Origin: Hirundichthys speculiger
Lineage: Eukaryota > Chordata > Actinopteri > Beloniformes > Exocoetidae
Reading direction: 5' to 3'
DNA length: 64,000 nt
NCBI GenBank assembly: GCA_018398805.1
Contig: JAGFBZ010002033.1
Coordinates: 2,193,501-2,257,500 of the forward strand
The notes under the pieces are model-generated. The model ran no database searches. It saw only the letters and a program-made list of their open reading frames with translations, and was not told the DNA's origin. Position numbers and translations under genes: made by a program. Shown here in pieces: positions 36,031 to 46,911 of the stretch (positions within the stretch are counted from its first letter, which is position 1; every line of letters begins with the position of its first letter).

Positions 36031-39000
36031 ACACAGCTGGCGCTGATCTATTGGATTTCTACCTACACTGATTGTGCAGATGTCAAGGAATTGGCAGAAT
36101 GTCTTCAGAGAAAGAGATCAATTCATTTCTTTGTTTCTCCTCTGTGTTCAACAATTGTTTGGTTATTCAGTGAAGGTTTGTGTGTATGCCTGTTGTGCTG
36201 CATGACCATTGATTAGGAGGGACACGGGTTTATGGATGAGAGCCGTGGCAGCATAATAATGGAATGTGTCTCCTGGAGAACATGGTCTGATATTCATCAG
36301 ATGTCTGGGGAATGTCAGTGGCAATGAAGCAGCTGCAAAAGAGAGAGGTAGGAGCGGCTTTAAAATTAGAGAAAAAAAAGACAGAAAGTGATTGAAAGTC
36401 CTTGGCATTAAAGATAATTTATGGAAGTGTCATTTCTGGTGTCATGTGTAACTTATAGACATTCCACACTTCCAGATTTGACCAAATGTTCAATTGCAGT
36501 CTCGAGGCAGTTTTTCATGGTGTGGCGGAGTTGCTACAAGTGCTCATGTTTAGGAAATGTTGGGGGGGAAAAAAAGCTCCAGGGGACTTTTCACAAATAA
36601 TGCTTACTGAAGTTGGAGAGCAGGAAGAGCCCATGGGTGTGAGTGATGCTACATCAAACTAAGCAGGGTGGAAGTTGAGGTAGAAACCTGGAGGCAGACA
36701 TGAAGCAATGATGTGCTGCATAATTAGACTGAACAGATGCAGACTGAAAAACACATGTTGGGTCTGTCTGTGCTTTATAGAGATGATATGATATAATGTA
36801 AAAAGACAAAAAATAAAAAATAAAGAAAAAACTCTGCTGGTGTATTCTTGAGACACTTAACGTGCTGCTCCTGAAAACAATAGAAAAAGGTCAGTTTTAT
36901 GACCTCTACCAATAGAGCATGCTTATCCCAAACCCCCCACGAATGCTGCCTTTTAAATGATCATGCTGTGATCTCTGTGGATTACAACAACCATGGCAGC
37001 AGCAGCCCTGTTCAAAGACTGGCTCGGGACGAATGTGCTTATGCAGCGGTGCCTGTGGCTCGGAGAGATGAGCTGTCCAGCGCCGTTGCATGGAGCATAC
37101 ATCACTGAACGCTGGGGCTGTGGACCCAGGAGGAATAACAAAAAGAAATCCATTACTTAGATGACCAGGCTCCTCTGATCTCATGATATGGTTGGGCAAG
37201 TTATGGAGACACTTGAATTGGGCAAATGGAGAGAATAAGAACACGAAGGCAGGCTTACAGACAGATGAGGAGGGAGCACTGTTTTCAATGCAATGATGAA
37301 TTTCAGAGGCAGCACATTCAACATTTGCCAAAAAACATCAATATTTTCCATTATACTGTGTGCTTTAGAACGCATGGCGGCTGATTTAGAGGGTGTTTTT
37401 AAAAGCTGTGTTGCAGCATCTCCCTAGATGTCATTCAGCTCGGCACTGCTAATGTTTGACGGAGTGGATTTCTGAGGCTGATTAGGTTTTGTTTTGCCAG
37501 AACGCATGCGTGGGTTGATTGTGGGAGTTTTTATGGTAGCACATACATGCACAAACTTCAGCACTGTCGGTGACAAATCATTCCTCAGATCTTTCTTTTA
37601 GAATTATTGTGAATTTTCAAAACACAAGAAAATATCAAAGGCAAGTTATAGCTCTAAAATATTTTCTGTCATGTTGAACATTGTACTATCAGAGGCAGCT
37701 GCTATTTTATCATCTTTGTCCACTTCTGCTTAGTCATTAGAGAGAACAGAGCAGCCCCAAGGTTGCAGGGTAGAGCAAATTAACACAATTCGTGGCGCAG
37801 CCTTTGCCCAAGTTCAGAAACCTGCAGGCTTGTCATAATATGGCTCGTTGAGACGTCCTTTATAACACAGCTGCCATCAATAAATCCCCTGCCAGGATGT
37901 GCTTTCAAAATCCAGTGAGCATCAAATTGGCAAGGTCTTTTGCACATATAGAGAGAACCAGTTGGCACAGGCTGGCACCTCTGCAGTCGCACAAACGCAT
38001 GTTATAGAAACAATACAGGCTCAAGATAAAACCTACAGATTACACGAATTAAAGCATAGGACATTTAAAGGAGGGGAAAATACACACAGGTTTTTTTTTC
38101 TTTAGTCTCAGCCGCCTGCTGATGTTAAGCATGAGTGAATAGCTCTGTTGCAAGATGTGTGAGGACTCCCAGAGATGCACATGAAAAGGTACAATCCCAC
38201 TGACTGCTTTCCCCTGTTGGAGCTGATTTTAGATCTGAGCACTGAGCTCAACCTTCAGTCATGTTGGGCAAAATGATTTCAGCACTGGAACTAAACCTAT
38301 CTGTACATGATGTGGAGAGGAATTTAAGGGTGACACTTGTGATATTTTCTGTTTTGTGACTGTCATCAAATGAGATTAAAAGAAGCACCACTGACTTGCT
38401 CCTCTAAACAAGTATATGTACTCTGTACACAACCTCAGTCTGATGTTCCTCGTGACTCCATGCCAGTAACTCCACTGTTGCATTTGGCTGACATTTGCTT
38501 AGTTGCATGTTCTTAAGGGAGTGAGAGTGGCTTCCTGCAGGAAAAATGACATCTGCCCTGTGCAGATGTGCTCTACAGATTGAAAATGAAGATATGAAGA
38601 TGTCAAAAATAACTGCAATGTATATGTTCACTGTGATGGATTTGACATCGATGTTATTTAAATATAACAGGTTATGTTTTAAAGGTGGAGTAAGCAATTC
38701 TATACAATTTCTAAAATTCTTGTAACATCCACTGAATGTCTCCTCACTATCTGCTACCTTCCCATTTTGCAAAGACACTGTAAACAAAACAAAAAAAAGG
38801 AAGGGAGTCTTGGGAAAATTATTGATTGGGAGCACTGGAGGGAGAGGAAGGAGGAGCATCAATATTATAAAGAATCTCAATGATTTGATTTGCTGGATTG
38901 CTGGATGCATATTAACAAATCAGTCATAAAAATATACCTGAACAACATCTATAATGATTTTTTGTTAGCACTGTTAGAGTGAATTATGTTATGTCCGTTA

Positions 39001-39340
39001 CTGTTATTCACTTTAGTTAAAGGTAATGTACTGAAATAAACCATAAACATGTTCTTCTCCCTATTTAGCATTTACCCAAGAGGGGCTAGAATTCTGTAAA
39101 AGTGAACTCTGTACCACAAAAGGTGTGTCAAAGGATTTGAACTGCATTTAACTGTACAGGTCTTAAAAGTTAAGATTATGGATTTAAAGAGTTTGTTTTT
39201 TAGTCAAGAGCAGTATTTAACCAGTTCTGACTTGCTGCTCAGTGTGACCCTTATAGTATGTTTTCTGTATGTTATTATGAATTTTGTCAATTCCCAGTCA
39301 AAAGATATGTATGACTGTTTAACTGATGATTCTGAACAAT
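36031..39340. other. No gene recognised; possible conserved noncoding DNA
   Basis: A 141-codon minus-strand frame at 36906-37331 overlaps a plus-strand frame and has no recognisable motif. The pieces 36900-37110, 37360-37520 and 37760-37990 are less AT-rich, lack repeats and look like candidate conserved noncoding elements. A phrase GGTGGAGTAAGCAATTCTA near 38683 resembles part of a fish repeat. Confidence 0.35.
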
Positions 39341-39368
39341 AATAATAATGATGATTTTTTTTTTTTTT

Positions 39369-39640
39369 GGGTGGGGGGTGGGGGGGGGCGTTAATATGCC
39401 GGAAAATTTACCCACACATGAGGTCTGGCATAAAATTAGGTATTTTATGGATATAGGTGCACAAAAATGGGCTCGATAGCCCTACCTGCTTCGAGTTTAT
39501 CGACGAGCCCCATCATATGCTTTGACCAACATTGATTAAATTTGGGCGACTGATATGCCAGACTAAGACCTACAAAAAAGTATTTTAAAATTTGGTCTGC
39601 AAAATCTAGAACATGGCCAGCCCTATATTCTGCAACTTAT
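39369..39640. repeat. Unclassified interspersed repeat fragment with G-run
   Basis: A T15 run and GGGTGGGGGGTGGGGGGGGG (39369-39388) precede a block containing GGGCTCGATAGCCCTACCTG, ACGAGCCCCATCATATGC and CATTGATTAAATTTGGGCGA. I recognise these phrases from repeats in fish genomes but cannot give the class or limits. Confidence 0.45.
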
Positions 39641-40024
39641 AACTTTTTACTGAAGGAATTGCCATGAAATAGAAATTTGCTTTAGCTCAGCCATGCAGTA
39701 CAATATGCAGTAACTGTTGTAGCTTCATCTGTTAGGAACAAGAAATTCCATGATTCATATTATGCACACCTGCAACTCAAACTCAAGCAGTAGTCAAGAT
39801 GATGTTGACTGACATGAAAATGTTGACTTTTTTTTATCAAAAGGCATCACAAAGAGAGCTTATTGAAATGAATGACAAAGGTGTTCTAACTTGCATATGT
39901 GACGTCCAGTCTTCCCCAAAATTCATATGGGACATGACTTTGGTCACATTGTGTCATGCACTGTATTTCCTCAGTATATTATCAAATCAGCCTGAGATTT
40001 GCACAGATTATACTATTATACTAA

Positions 40025-40800
40025 GGCCCCGATCGTATACCTCCCGTTAGCCGCTACCCACAAATTGTGGGTTTAGGAACCTCCGCTAACCGCTAATGCA
40101 ATCTTCCCGTTCCCTAAAGCTGCTATCCGCTATGCTGACTCCCTTACTCTCATTGTAGGTGTGGCAATGGGCGTGTTTTTTGCTCTTTCCCCCGGTAGAG
40201 CATATCGGGTAGCAGGTGATCAGACTACCCGCTACCCGTTACCTGCTACCTGTGGTCGCAAGATACCGAAAAGCACATCAGCAGCGCCAAGATGCACAGC
40301 TATCCCAGACTCCCAGCACCCCCTGCTGAGAATATGTTCCTGCGGCTCTGCCTGGCCGTGTTTACCGGGAGCGCACCAACTATCTGGGACTTTCAGGTAG
40401 CCAATAGGAATTGTCTGTGTAAAAATATTTTTATGTATATATCAGTGCAGAGGAGGAGGAGTAGGAAAGAAGAGGAGGAAGCTCTACAGCAGAGTCCCAG
40501 ACGAGCTGCGCATGAGAGCTGCTAGGATCTGGATGAAAGTATGCTCCATAGCAACTTTGCGGGTAGCGAGTAGCGCAACCTATTCTTAAAGGCAATGGCT
40601 ACTGACGCACTGATTGGTCTAACAGGTGGAACGCCCTAACCACTCCTATGCATAATACGCAAAGCGCATAATACGGTTAGCGCAGGTAAGATCGCGGGTT
40701 GAGGGAGGTGGAAGATTGCATTCTTTGCGGGGGAACGCCGCTCCCGCTACCCGCTATCCCTTAATAGCGGCTTTAGGAGGTTTGGTGGAAGATCGTGCCC
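40025..40800. mobile_element. PIF-Harbinger-like element, 776 bp, TAA duplication
   Basis: Left end GGCCCCGATCGTATACC and right end (reverse complement) GGGCACGATCTTCCACC are imperfect inverted termini. TAA flanks both sides (40022-40024, 40801-40803), fitting the 3-bp TWA target of PIF-Harbinger. Subterminal repeats CCTAAAGC-GCTAT-CGCTA occur inverted at both ends, and CGCTACCCGCTA-type motifs recur throughout. It is GC- and CpG-richer than its surroundings and has no convincing transposase frame. A partial second copy lies in the hAT at 32194. Confidence 0.72.
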
Positions 40801-40803
40801 TAA

Positions 40804-41089
40804 GTGTCCTCATGCACTCTATAAAGTTTATGGATGAACATCAAACAACACCTTCATTATTTTCCAGCTCAGATAAGGTCAGCAAAGTCTCAACACCTGA
40901 AAGATGTTTCATAGTGAAGCCTGTGAGATACCATTAAACACTGTTGGTGTGCCAACAGGGTATTCACCAGGTAAAATGACTTTGAGGACCATGGTATTTC
41001 ACAGTTCACACTGTCATTCAGAGTTTAGAGTTACATTCATGGCTATGCTCAAAACATTTGAGTCTGAAACCCAAGCAAAAATCTGCTGA
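40804..41089. other. No gene recognised
   Basis: Short unique interval between the Harbinger element and the Tc1-like element. Confidence 0.4.
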
Positions 41090-41505
41090 CCGCTCAGGTG
41101 CCAACTGTTTGGTGAAGGAGGAGGGATCTTGATATGGACTGTTTTTAGGGGTTTGGGCTAAACCCCTTAACTTATCCCTTAACAGTTTTAATGCTTCAGT
41201 AAACCAAGACATTTTGGACAATGCCTCCAATTTTGTGGCAACAGTTTGGGGAAGAAACTTTTCTATTCCAGCAGGACTGTGGCCCAGTGCACAAAGCAAT
41301 AAAGACATTGTTTTTTTGAGTTTGGTATGGATTAACCTGGGCACAGAGCCCTGATCTGAGCCCAATCAAGCACTTTTGAGATGAACTGGAACAGAAATTG
41401 TGAGCCAGGCCTTCTCATCCAACATCAGGGTCTGAACCCTGATGTTGACTCAATTGTTTTGCAGAATGAATGGTTACAAATTCCCACAGAAACACTCCAA
41501 ATGTT

Positions 41506-41691
41506 GGAGAGTAATCCAAGAAGAGTGGAAGGTGTTTTGGGTAGAAAAAAAGGAGCCAAAACACCTTCCACTCTTCTTGGATTACTCTCCAAGAAGAGTG
41601 GAAGGTGTTTTGGCTCCTTTTTTCTACCCAAAACACCTTCCACTCTTCTTGGATTGTGTGGAAGGTGTTTTGGTTAGAAAAAAAATGAGCC
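41506..41691. repeat. Alternating inverted-repeat array (X-c-X'-X-c'-X'-x-c)
   Basis: A 35-bp arm (41506-41540) has an exact inverted copy at 41556-41590 around a 15-base core. The 25-bp unit CCAAGAAGAGTGGAAGGTGT-TTTGG then reappears direct at 41589-41613, inverted at 41628-41652 around the reverse-complement core, and partly direct at 41658-41673, followed by the core again (41674-41691). The array lies in the last coding part of the Tc1-like element and appears built from one original X-c segment. Confidence 0.93.
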
Positions 41692-42173
41692 AAGTCTATG
41701 TTAAAGTATATGTATTTGAAAGTGTCATTACAGTCCCTGGAGGTGTAAAGGTCAAGTGTGTTACTACTTTTGTCCATATAGTAGGGGTGCACGATAATTA
41801 TTGACCAGATAACTATCGGGCCGATAACAGGAAATTATGACGTCATCCCGATAAGTCCGATATCATGACGAATAGGCCCGATAACATATATTTTTGTCAA
41901 CACGACAGTGCCTCTCTCCCTCTGAGCCTGGAATGACCAGCAGTGAATGTTATGTTCAAGTGACCTCAGCATAATCAGAAAAACAACTTGTTAACTAGGT
42001 CTTAATTTTGGTAGTTGCTGACTTGAATTGATATTTGCAGTACTTTTCCACATGTTGTGCATACGAAATAGAAAATAGATAAGGCCGAAAGAACGGCTAG
42101 CAAACGAGAGAACAGAGGGATTTACGTTATACCTTGAATGCAGCATGCAGCACAGCGTGCTGATCACAACAAA

Positions 42174-42346
42174 CATGGCGGTAATGGTACGGAACTTCTT
42201 TAAAGTTTCAGAAGAAGATAGTTAGCTGGTTATTTGTGACAAATGCTCCAAGCGAAGGAGGGAAAAATAGCACAAGCTTTAATACGTCAAACCCGACCAG
42301 CCACCTGAAACATAACCATCGCTTCCACGGAGCTTTGAAATCGTGC
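42174..42346 (+). pseudogene. BED-type zinc finger remnant of a hAT transposase
   Basis: The frame MAVMVRNFFKVSEEDS is followed by VICDKCSK (the C-x2-C pair) and, after a frameshift, NSTSFNTSNPTSHLKHNHRF (the H-x3-H pair). This spacing and the TSNPTSHLKHNH motif are typical of the DNA-binding BED finger at the N-terminus of hAT transposases. Stops and a frameshift break it. Confidence 0.7.
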
Positions 42347-42350
42347 TAAC

Positions 42351-42388
42351 GTGAGCTAACATGAGCTAACATGAGCTAACGTGAGCCA
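42351..42388. repeat. Decamer tandem repeat (RTGAGCTAAC)n
   Basis: Three full GTGAGCTAAC/ATGAGCTAAC units plus partial units at each end, just after the BED finger remnant. Contains a regular GAGCTAAC core. Confidence 0.9.
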
Positions 42389-42500
42389 GCCACGAGCAAG
42401 TCTGCCCTCCCCTCCTCTCTCCGCTCCTTGCCATCATCTCTCTCATCTAAAGCTTCCATGAGATAAAAAAAAAAAAAAAAAAAGCTCATTTACTTTAATT

Positions 42501-42723
42501 CAGGGGTCTCAAACTGATTCGTGGAAGGGCTGCATGGCTGTAGGTTTTTGTCCCAACCATGCAGAAACACAGCTGACTTGTTTCATTCAATCAACTGAAC
42601 TGGTTCAGACCTTCAGTGAAGACAACTAGTTGATTGACTAAAACAAGTCAGCTTAGTTTCTGCATGGTTGGAACAAAAAGCTGCAGCCACACGGCCCCTT
42701 CACGGATCAGTTTGAGACCCCTG
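42501..42723. mobile_element. Fold-back hAT MITE nested in the hAT
   Basis: Termini CAGGGGTCTCAAACTGAT are exactly inverted and extend to 22 of 23 matching bases. CTTTAATT is duplicated exactly (42493-42500 and 42724-42731). Long inner inverted repeats (AACCATGCAGAAAC ... GTTTCTGCATGGTT; CAGCTGACTTGTTT ... AAACAAGTCAGCT; CAATCAACT ... AGTTGATTG) mean nearly the whole 223-bp element can fold into one hairpin. No coding capacity. It is the youngest of three nested layers. Confidence 0.92.
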
Positions 42724-43070
42724 CTTTAATTAAAGGCATTCATTTGAATGGAACCACAAGCCAAAATCCTTTAAACGTAATTTCTGTTACTATGGAGTGC
42801 ACTTTTTTAATTTATTTACACAGACAAGTCTAACATGTGTCAGTACATTATGCACTTTACATTATTTATTGTCATTAAGGAATGCACTTTTTCAGTTAAT
42901 AATTCTGATGCATGAATTTATTTTTGGTTTTGTTCATAGTATTGATGTAATGATCTTAGGTATATGTGTGTGTTATTGGTTATCGGTATCGGCCTTTAGG
43001 AGCTTAAAGTTATCGGTTATCGGTATCGGTTTTAAAAAACACTTATCGTGCATCCCTACCATATAGTGTA

Positions 43071-44537
43071 CTTTGTTTGTCCTTTGTGAGCTTCTTTATG
43101 TAATAATGCTCAATGCAATTTCAGTCTTATTTAGTCATCTGTGCAGAATAAGTTTAGAGTGGCAACAGAGATCTTCTGCAGGGGAGCACTGGGAAGGAGG
43201 TGGCACCCATATCACAAAGTTGGGGGTACCTAAGTGCAGTGGCAATAGGTGCGAGGGCATATTCAGTGCTTTGTTTTACCTTATCTTAATTTTAAGACAA
43301 ACAAAGGTTGAATCCAACATTTAAGAAACATTTAAGTTTAGTTTATTGAAACTTTTTGTGTTTGTGGGGAACATTTGTATGTAGAAAGATATTTAGGCAG
43401 GTAGAGGAACAGATAATTCCTTCTAGCCATTGTTATGTCAGCAGCACAGTAAAGTAAATCTCTCCATCACGCTATGTGTCATGCTCACTCACTCTTCCTT
43501 GTGGTCACCCCTGACAACCAGCTGGTACTGACGCTGCATCTGAGCCAAGCTGGAGACCAGACTGGAGACACACTCGAGATAGACAAAAACAACCACAGTA
43601 ATAAACTCAAAGTGTTACTGTGGTGATAAATATTGGAGTAACGACAAGCATATTAATTGGTCTTCTGTGCCAGGAGATTTCTGAGAATTATGCTATGTGC
43701 ACTGCAGGAGAGCAGTGCAGTGTGAAGTCATTACTTAACTTGGCCAGAATCCAAAAATTACTGTATCAACTGGGAAAGAGAGCACCAAAATATTTGCAGC
43801 GAATGCAAAAACCCAAAACACTCTCTGAATACTGGATTGCCACATACGGCATGTGTGTGCTGAGGGCACGATTCAAACACGATGAGTGAGACATTGTGTC
43901 CAGAATTTTTTCCACACGAGTGTGTATACACGTGAACATTCGCCTTCAGGTTCAAACAGTTCGTATGAACAGCCCAACACCATGGCTGCAGCCTTGCATA
44001 CTCTCAAATCAGAAGCAGCCCTGCAAAACACGGCTCTGGTTTAAAATCATTGCTCCGGGTACTGCTGAGACATCAGATATGAAACCCCTTCCTTGTATCT
44101 TAACCATGACACCTAAGGATTTTGACACATTAAAACCACCATATTTCAAGCAGTTCACAGTTCCTCTTAGCGTAACCTTCATGTCTTGTTCTTCATCACA
44201 TACTTTTCCATTATGTCATTTTTGTTTTGATGCAAAACATATTGTTGATTTTTATTTCAATTCTCAGCACGTGCAGGAAGAAACAGGTTCATAATTAACA
44301 TAAGCACTCAAGAAATGAAATATCACTTTAGTGTGGCTGCAAAAGCTCTTAGGCCAAAATTGGAGGGCTGCACATCCATCGCAGAGTAACAGAGATGTGC
44401 TGAAAATGTCAACTCTTTAGAGAGGGAATTAGAATTCTGACAAGTATATGTGCATATATATCATATAATATCTGTATATAGTAAAGGCTACAATCACGCT
44501 GATTACCTTTTTTTTTTTTAACTTTATTTATTTATTT
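43071..44537. other. No gene recognised
   Basis: Unique-looking sequence. The plus-strand frames 43620-43889 (89 codons) and 43896-44294 (132 codons) have no recognisable motif. Confidence 0.4.
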
Positions 44538-44548
44538 GGAGATATAGC

Positions 44549-44745
44549 AGGACACCCCAGCAGCACGCTGGTTAGGGGAGACAGCCCATTTACACAGGAT
44601 GTGGTTCTCCTGCAACGGTTGCAGGTTCGACTCCCAGCCTGCAGCCCTTTGCTTCTGTCTTCTCCGTTCTCCCTCTGTCCAGATTTCCTGTCTCTCTCTC
44701 TCTACCCCATGACCCTGCACAGGACTAAATGGATAATGGATGGAT
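44549..44745 (+). repeat. tRNA-type SINE, sense
   Basis: A tRNA-like head includes CACGCTGGTTAGGGGAGACA (A-box region) and GGTTGCAGGTTCGACTCCCA (B-box), followed by a CT-rich body and a GGATAATGGATGGATGG tail. Flanks GGAGATATAGC (44538-44548) and GGAGGTATAGC (44746-44756) match at 10 of 11, a target duplication. The head differs from the other SINEs here and is a second SINE type sharing the same tail. Confidence 0.82.
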
Positions 44746-44756
44746 GGAGGTATAGC

Positions 44757-45971
44757 TTAGGGACCAAAGCTATCTACCACCAAAATATCCATAAACAATT
44801 CATGCATAGGCATCATAAATTTTCCATCCAGTCCACCTTGTCTGTGTCTGCACACACACTTTTTTTTTTCTGCAGCTATGTAAGTTTTCTGCAGATTTAG
44901 TCACCATCCATATCCCTTATCTAAGAATATTACATTGCTCGATTTACTTTTTGGCACTTTTTATCTATCAGCAGCAAGAGCGGATAAAATAGATTTATCT
45001 GCCTTAAAAATTAAAAAAAGAAAAATAGTATGTTGACAGACTGTACACAGAGGGATCGGTAGAAAGGGTGCTGCTGAAAAGTGAGGATGTCAGTGAGGCA
45101 GACTAAACTGAAAAGCCATCAGGATTTTTACTCTTCAGTCCACACTCCATGTTCACGTGCAAGGAATTCCAGAAATAAAATGAAGTCTTTCAGTATAGTA
45201 GGTTTTCACGAAAGGAAATGGAGGACTTATTTGAAAACATGTATATTTACTTAATATTTCAAAGGATTTTAATGGATTTCTCTTACTCTCTCCCCATCTT
45301 TCACTAACCATCACTCCAATGTCCCACCTCTTGTCCTTTCTTGTGCTGTTTCTTCCTCTTCATAAAATCTGGTTTACATGATGTCTAAACATTGCTGGTT
45401 GGTGATTTACACACAGGATGAAGCAAAAAGTTGTAAACACAAATAAGTCCAGGGTCCCATTGTATAGAATTTTTAAAAAATAAGGTTGCATAAGAAGCCA
45501 CCTTTTAAAATGAGATTTTGACATCCAAAATGCATAAAGTTTATCAAACATGAGCTAATGCTTTTTTAAGGTTTAAATAAATCTCATAGACAAGCAGAGT
45601 TTAGATATATGGTTTTCTTTCATCTAATTATAAACCATTTTTGATAATGGAAAATGTCTCATCCTTTGAAATGGATGACTTTGCTTCTATTCATTTGTAT
45701 TACTTTACTGCAGTTATAAATGTAAACAAAACAAAACATTGTGATTGGTTCCTTTTGACCACAGATTTTATTTTCCAAATATTTGAATCAGCCAACTGAG
45801 AAAATAAATCAAAAGAATTAATAAGAACAATCGTAAGTAATTGCCTGACATATTCAGATCACCTGCTTTGATAATGGAATGATTTTTCATGACATCCACA
45901 TCACTACAGGCATAATATGACCTGATCAAACAGGATAAATGAGTCATGGGGAATAATCTCTAATGAAGAAC
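44757..45971. other. No gene recognised
   Basis: Unique AT-rich sequence without delimited repeats. Confidence 0.45.
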
Positions 45972-45979
45972 ATCTAAAG

Positions 45980-46911
45980 CAGTGGTTCTCAACTGGTCTG
46001 GCTTCAGGACCCACCATCACCCTTAATGACAAGCCGTGACCCAAATCAAGGAAAATTTCAAACTTCTCAAATTTATTGAATGAAAAGATCATGCAGTTTG
46101 AATCTGAGATAGTAGGATAGAATATCACAGAATGCCAACACAAAAAAAATACGTTTTTTGGTGAACCAAAACGGCAAAAACCAAACTAGCATAACCAAAA
46201 TGACTTCAAGTGGGAAATATTCCCTTTGATGCTCAATTAGCTGCATTTTAATAAAATCCAAAACACTTCACTTCAGTAACTTCAGCCTTTTTTAATAGAC
46301 TCAACATGCACAAACATGAAATAGAAAAGTACAACCACTGAGCAGTAGTTTTAAAAAGAACTCAAATATGTAGCATTTGCTGAGTACCCACTTCCTGAAT
46401 ATATAACAATTTCCTATTAAAACTATCTAGTCACTTATTTAAGCATTAATCATAAAGCTGACATAACAAACATAACATTTCAGTAACAGCCATTTTTAAG
46501 GCAACAGTGCTTTTATGCACAAACATGAAATAAAACACTGCAACCACTGAGCAGTAGTTTCAAAAAGAACTCAAAATATATATAGTTTTAGCTGAATAAC
46601 CACTCACTGACCTTTGTCTTCAAGATAAGAAAATCCATATCTCATATATTCTTCGTTGTATCTGTGTTTCACCATGCTCAACATATGTAAACAAACTTTG
46701 CAGGTCTTTTTCTATGGTGTGAACTGGCGGGTGTCAACTCGCATTACAGGGCATTATCGCCATCTAGTGTTGAGGAGTATGAATGACACAATTATTTTTT
46801 ATTATTATTTTTTTTTTTTAGCATTTCCTTCCCCAGGCAAAGGCCCACGACCCACTGAAAACGGGTTTGCGACCCACTTTTGGGTCTCGACCCACCAGTT
46901 GAGAACCACTG
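45980..46911. mobile_element. hAT element, 932 bp, perfect 8-bp duplication, internal repeat
   Basis: The ends CAGTGGTTCTCAACTGGT are exact inverted repeats over 18 bases. ATCTAAAG is duplicated exactly at 45972-45979 and 46912-46919. Inside, a segment with ATGCACAAACATGAAATA, CAACCACTGAGCAGTAGTTT and AAAAAGAACTCAAA occurs at about 46307-46375 and again at about 46515-46580, about 208 bases apart. Near the right end ACCCACGACCCACTG echoes motifs of the left end. Non-coding, non-autonomous. Confidence 0.92.

Larger units (their letters stand above)
41782..43058. mobile_element. hAT transposon, 1277 bp, inserted in the Tc1 terminus
   Basis: Termini TAGGGGTGCACGATAA and (reverse complement) TAGGGATGCACGATAA differ at one base in 16. 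CCATATAG is duplicated exactly at 41774-41781 and 43059-43066; this 8-mer is part of the Tc1 right end. Subterminal TATCGGCC and CGGTTATCGGTATCGG motifs are inverted at the two sides. A BED-type zinc-finger remnant (42174-42346) remains. The length implies an internal deletion. A fold-back hAT MITE (42501-42723) is nested inside. Confidence 0.9.
41090..43068 (+). pseudogene. Tc1-like transposon, C-terminal half and right end
   Basis: Fragments of a Tc1-like transposase read GGCAACAGTTTGG, then FQQDCGPVHKA (about 41262-41295) and SPDLSPIKHF (about 41348-41378). In the last motif the usual catalytic glutamate of SPDLNPIEH is lysine. The N-terminal half is absent. The right terminus TACTTTTGTCCATATAGTG, typical of a common fish Tc1 family, is split by a hAT inserted at 41782-43058 and resumes as CCATATAGTG then TA at 43059-43070. 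A complex inverted-repeat array occupies the end of the coding region (41506-41691). Confidence 0.82.

Noticed and set aside
36906..37331. 141-codon minus-strand frame
   Set aside because: No recognisable motif, overlaps a plus-strand frame, and has no convincing splice or start context. Frames this long occur by chance in a 64-kb window.
38404..38910. 168-codon minus-strand frame
   Set aside because: Hydrophobic and low-complexity, without a recognised domain; its sequence is AT-driven and overlaps a possible repeat phrase near 38683.
40161..40525. Two plus-strand frames inside the Harbinger-like element
   Set aside because: Neither resembles a Harbinger nuclease or Myb-like protein; the element is too short and the frames follow its repeated motifs.
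41506..41691. CRISPR-like array
   Set aside because: The repeats alternate in orientation and the spacers are the same core sequence, in a eukaryotic transposon.
41381..41804. Overlapping repetitive frames in both strands
   Set aside because: They are produced by the inverted-repeat array and Tc1 remnant, not by a repeat protein.
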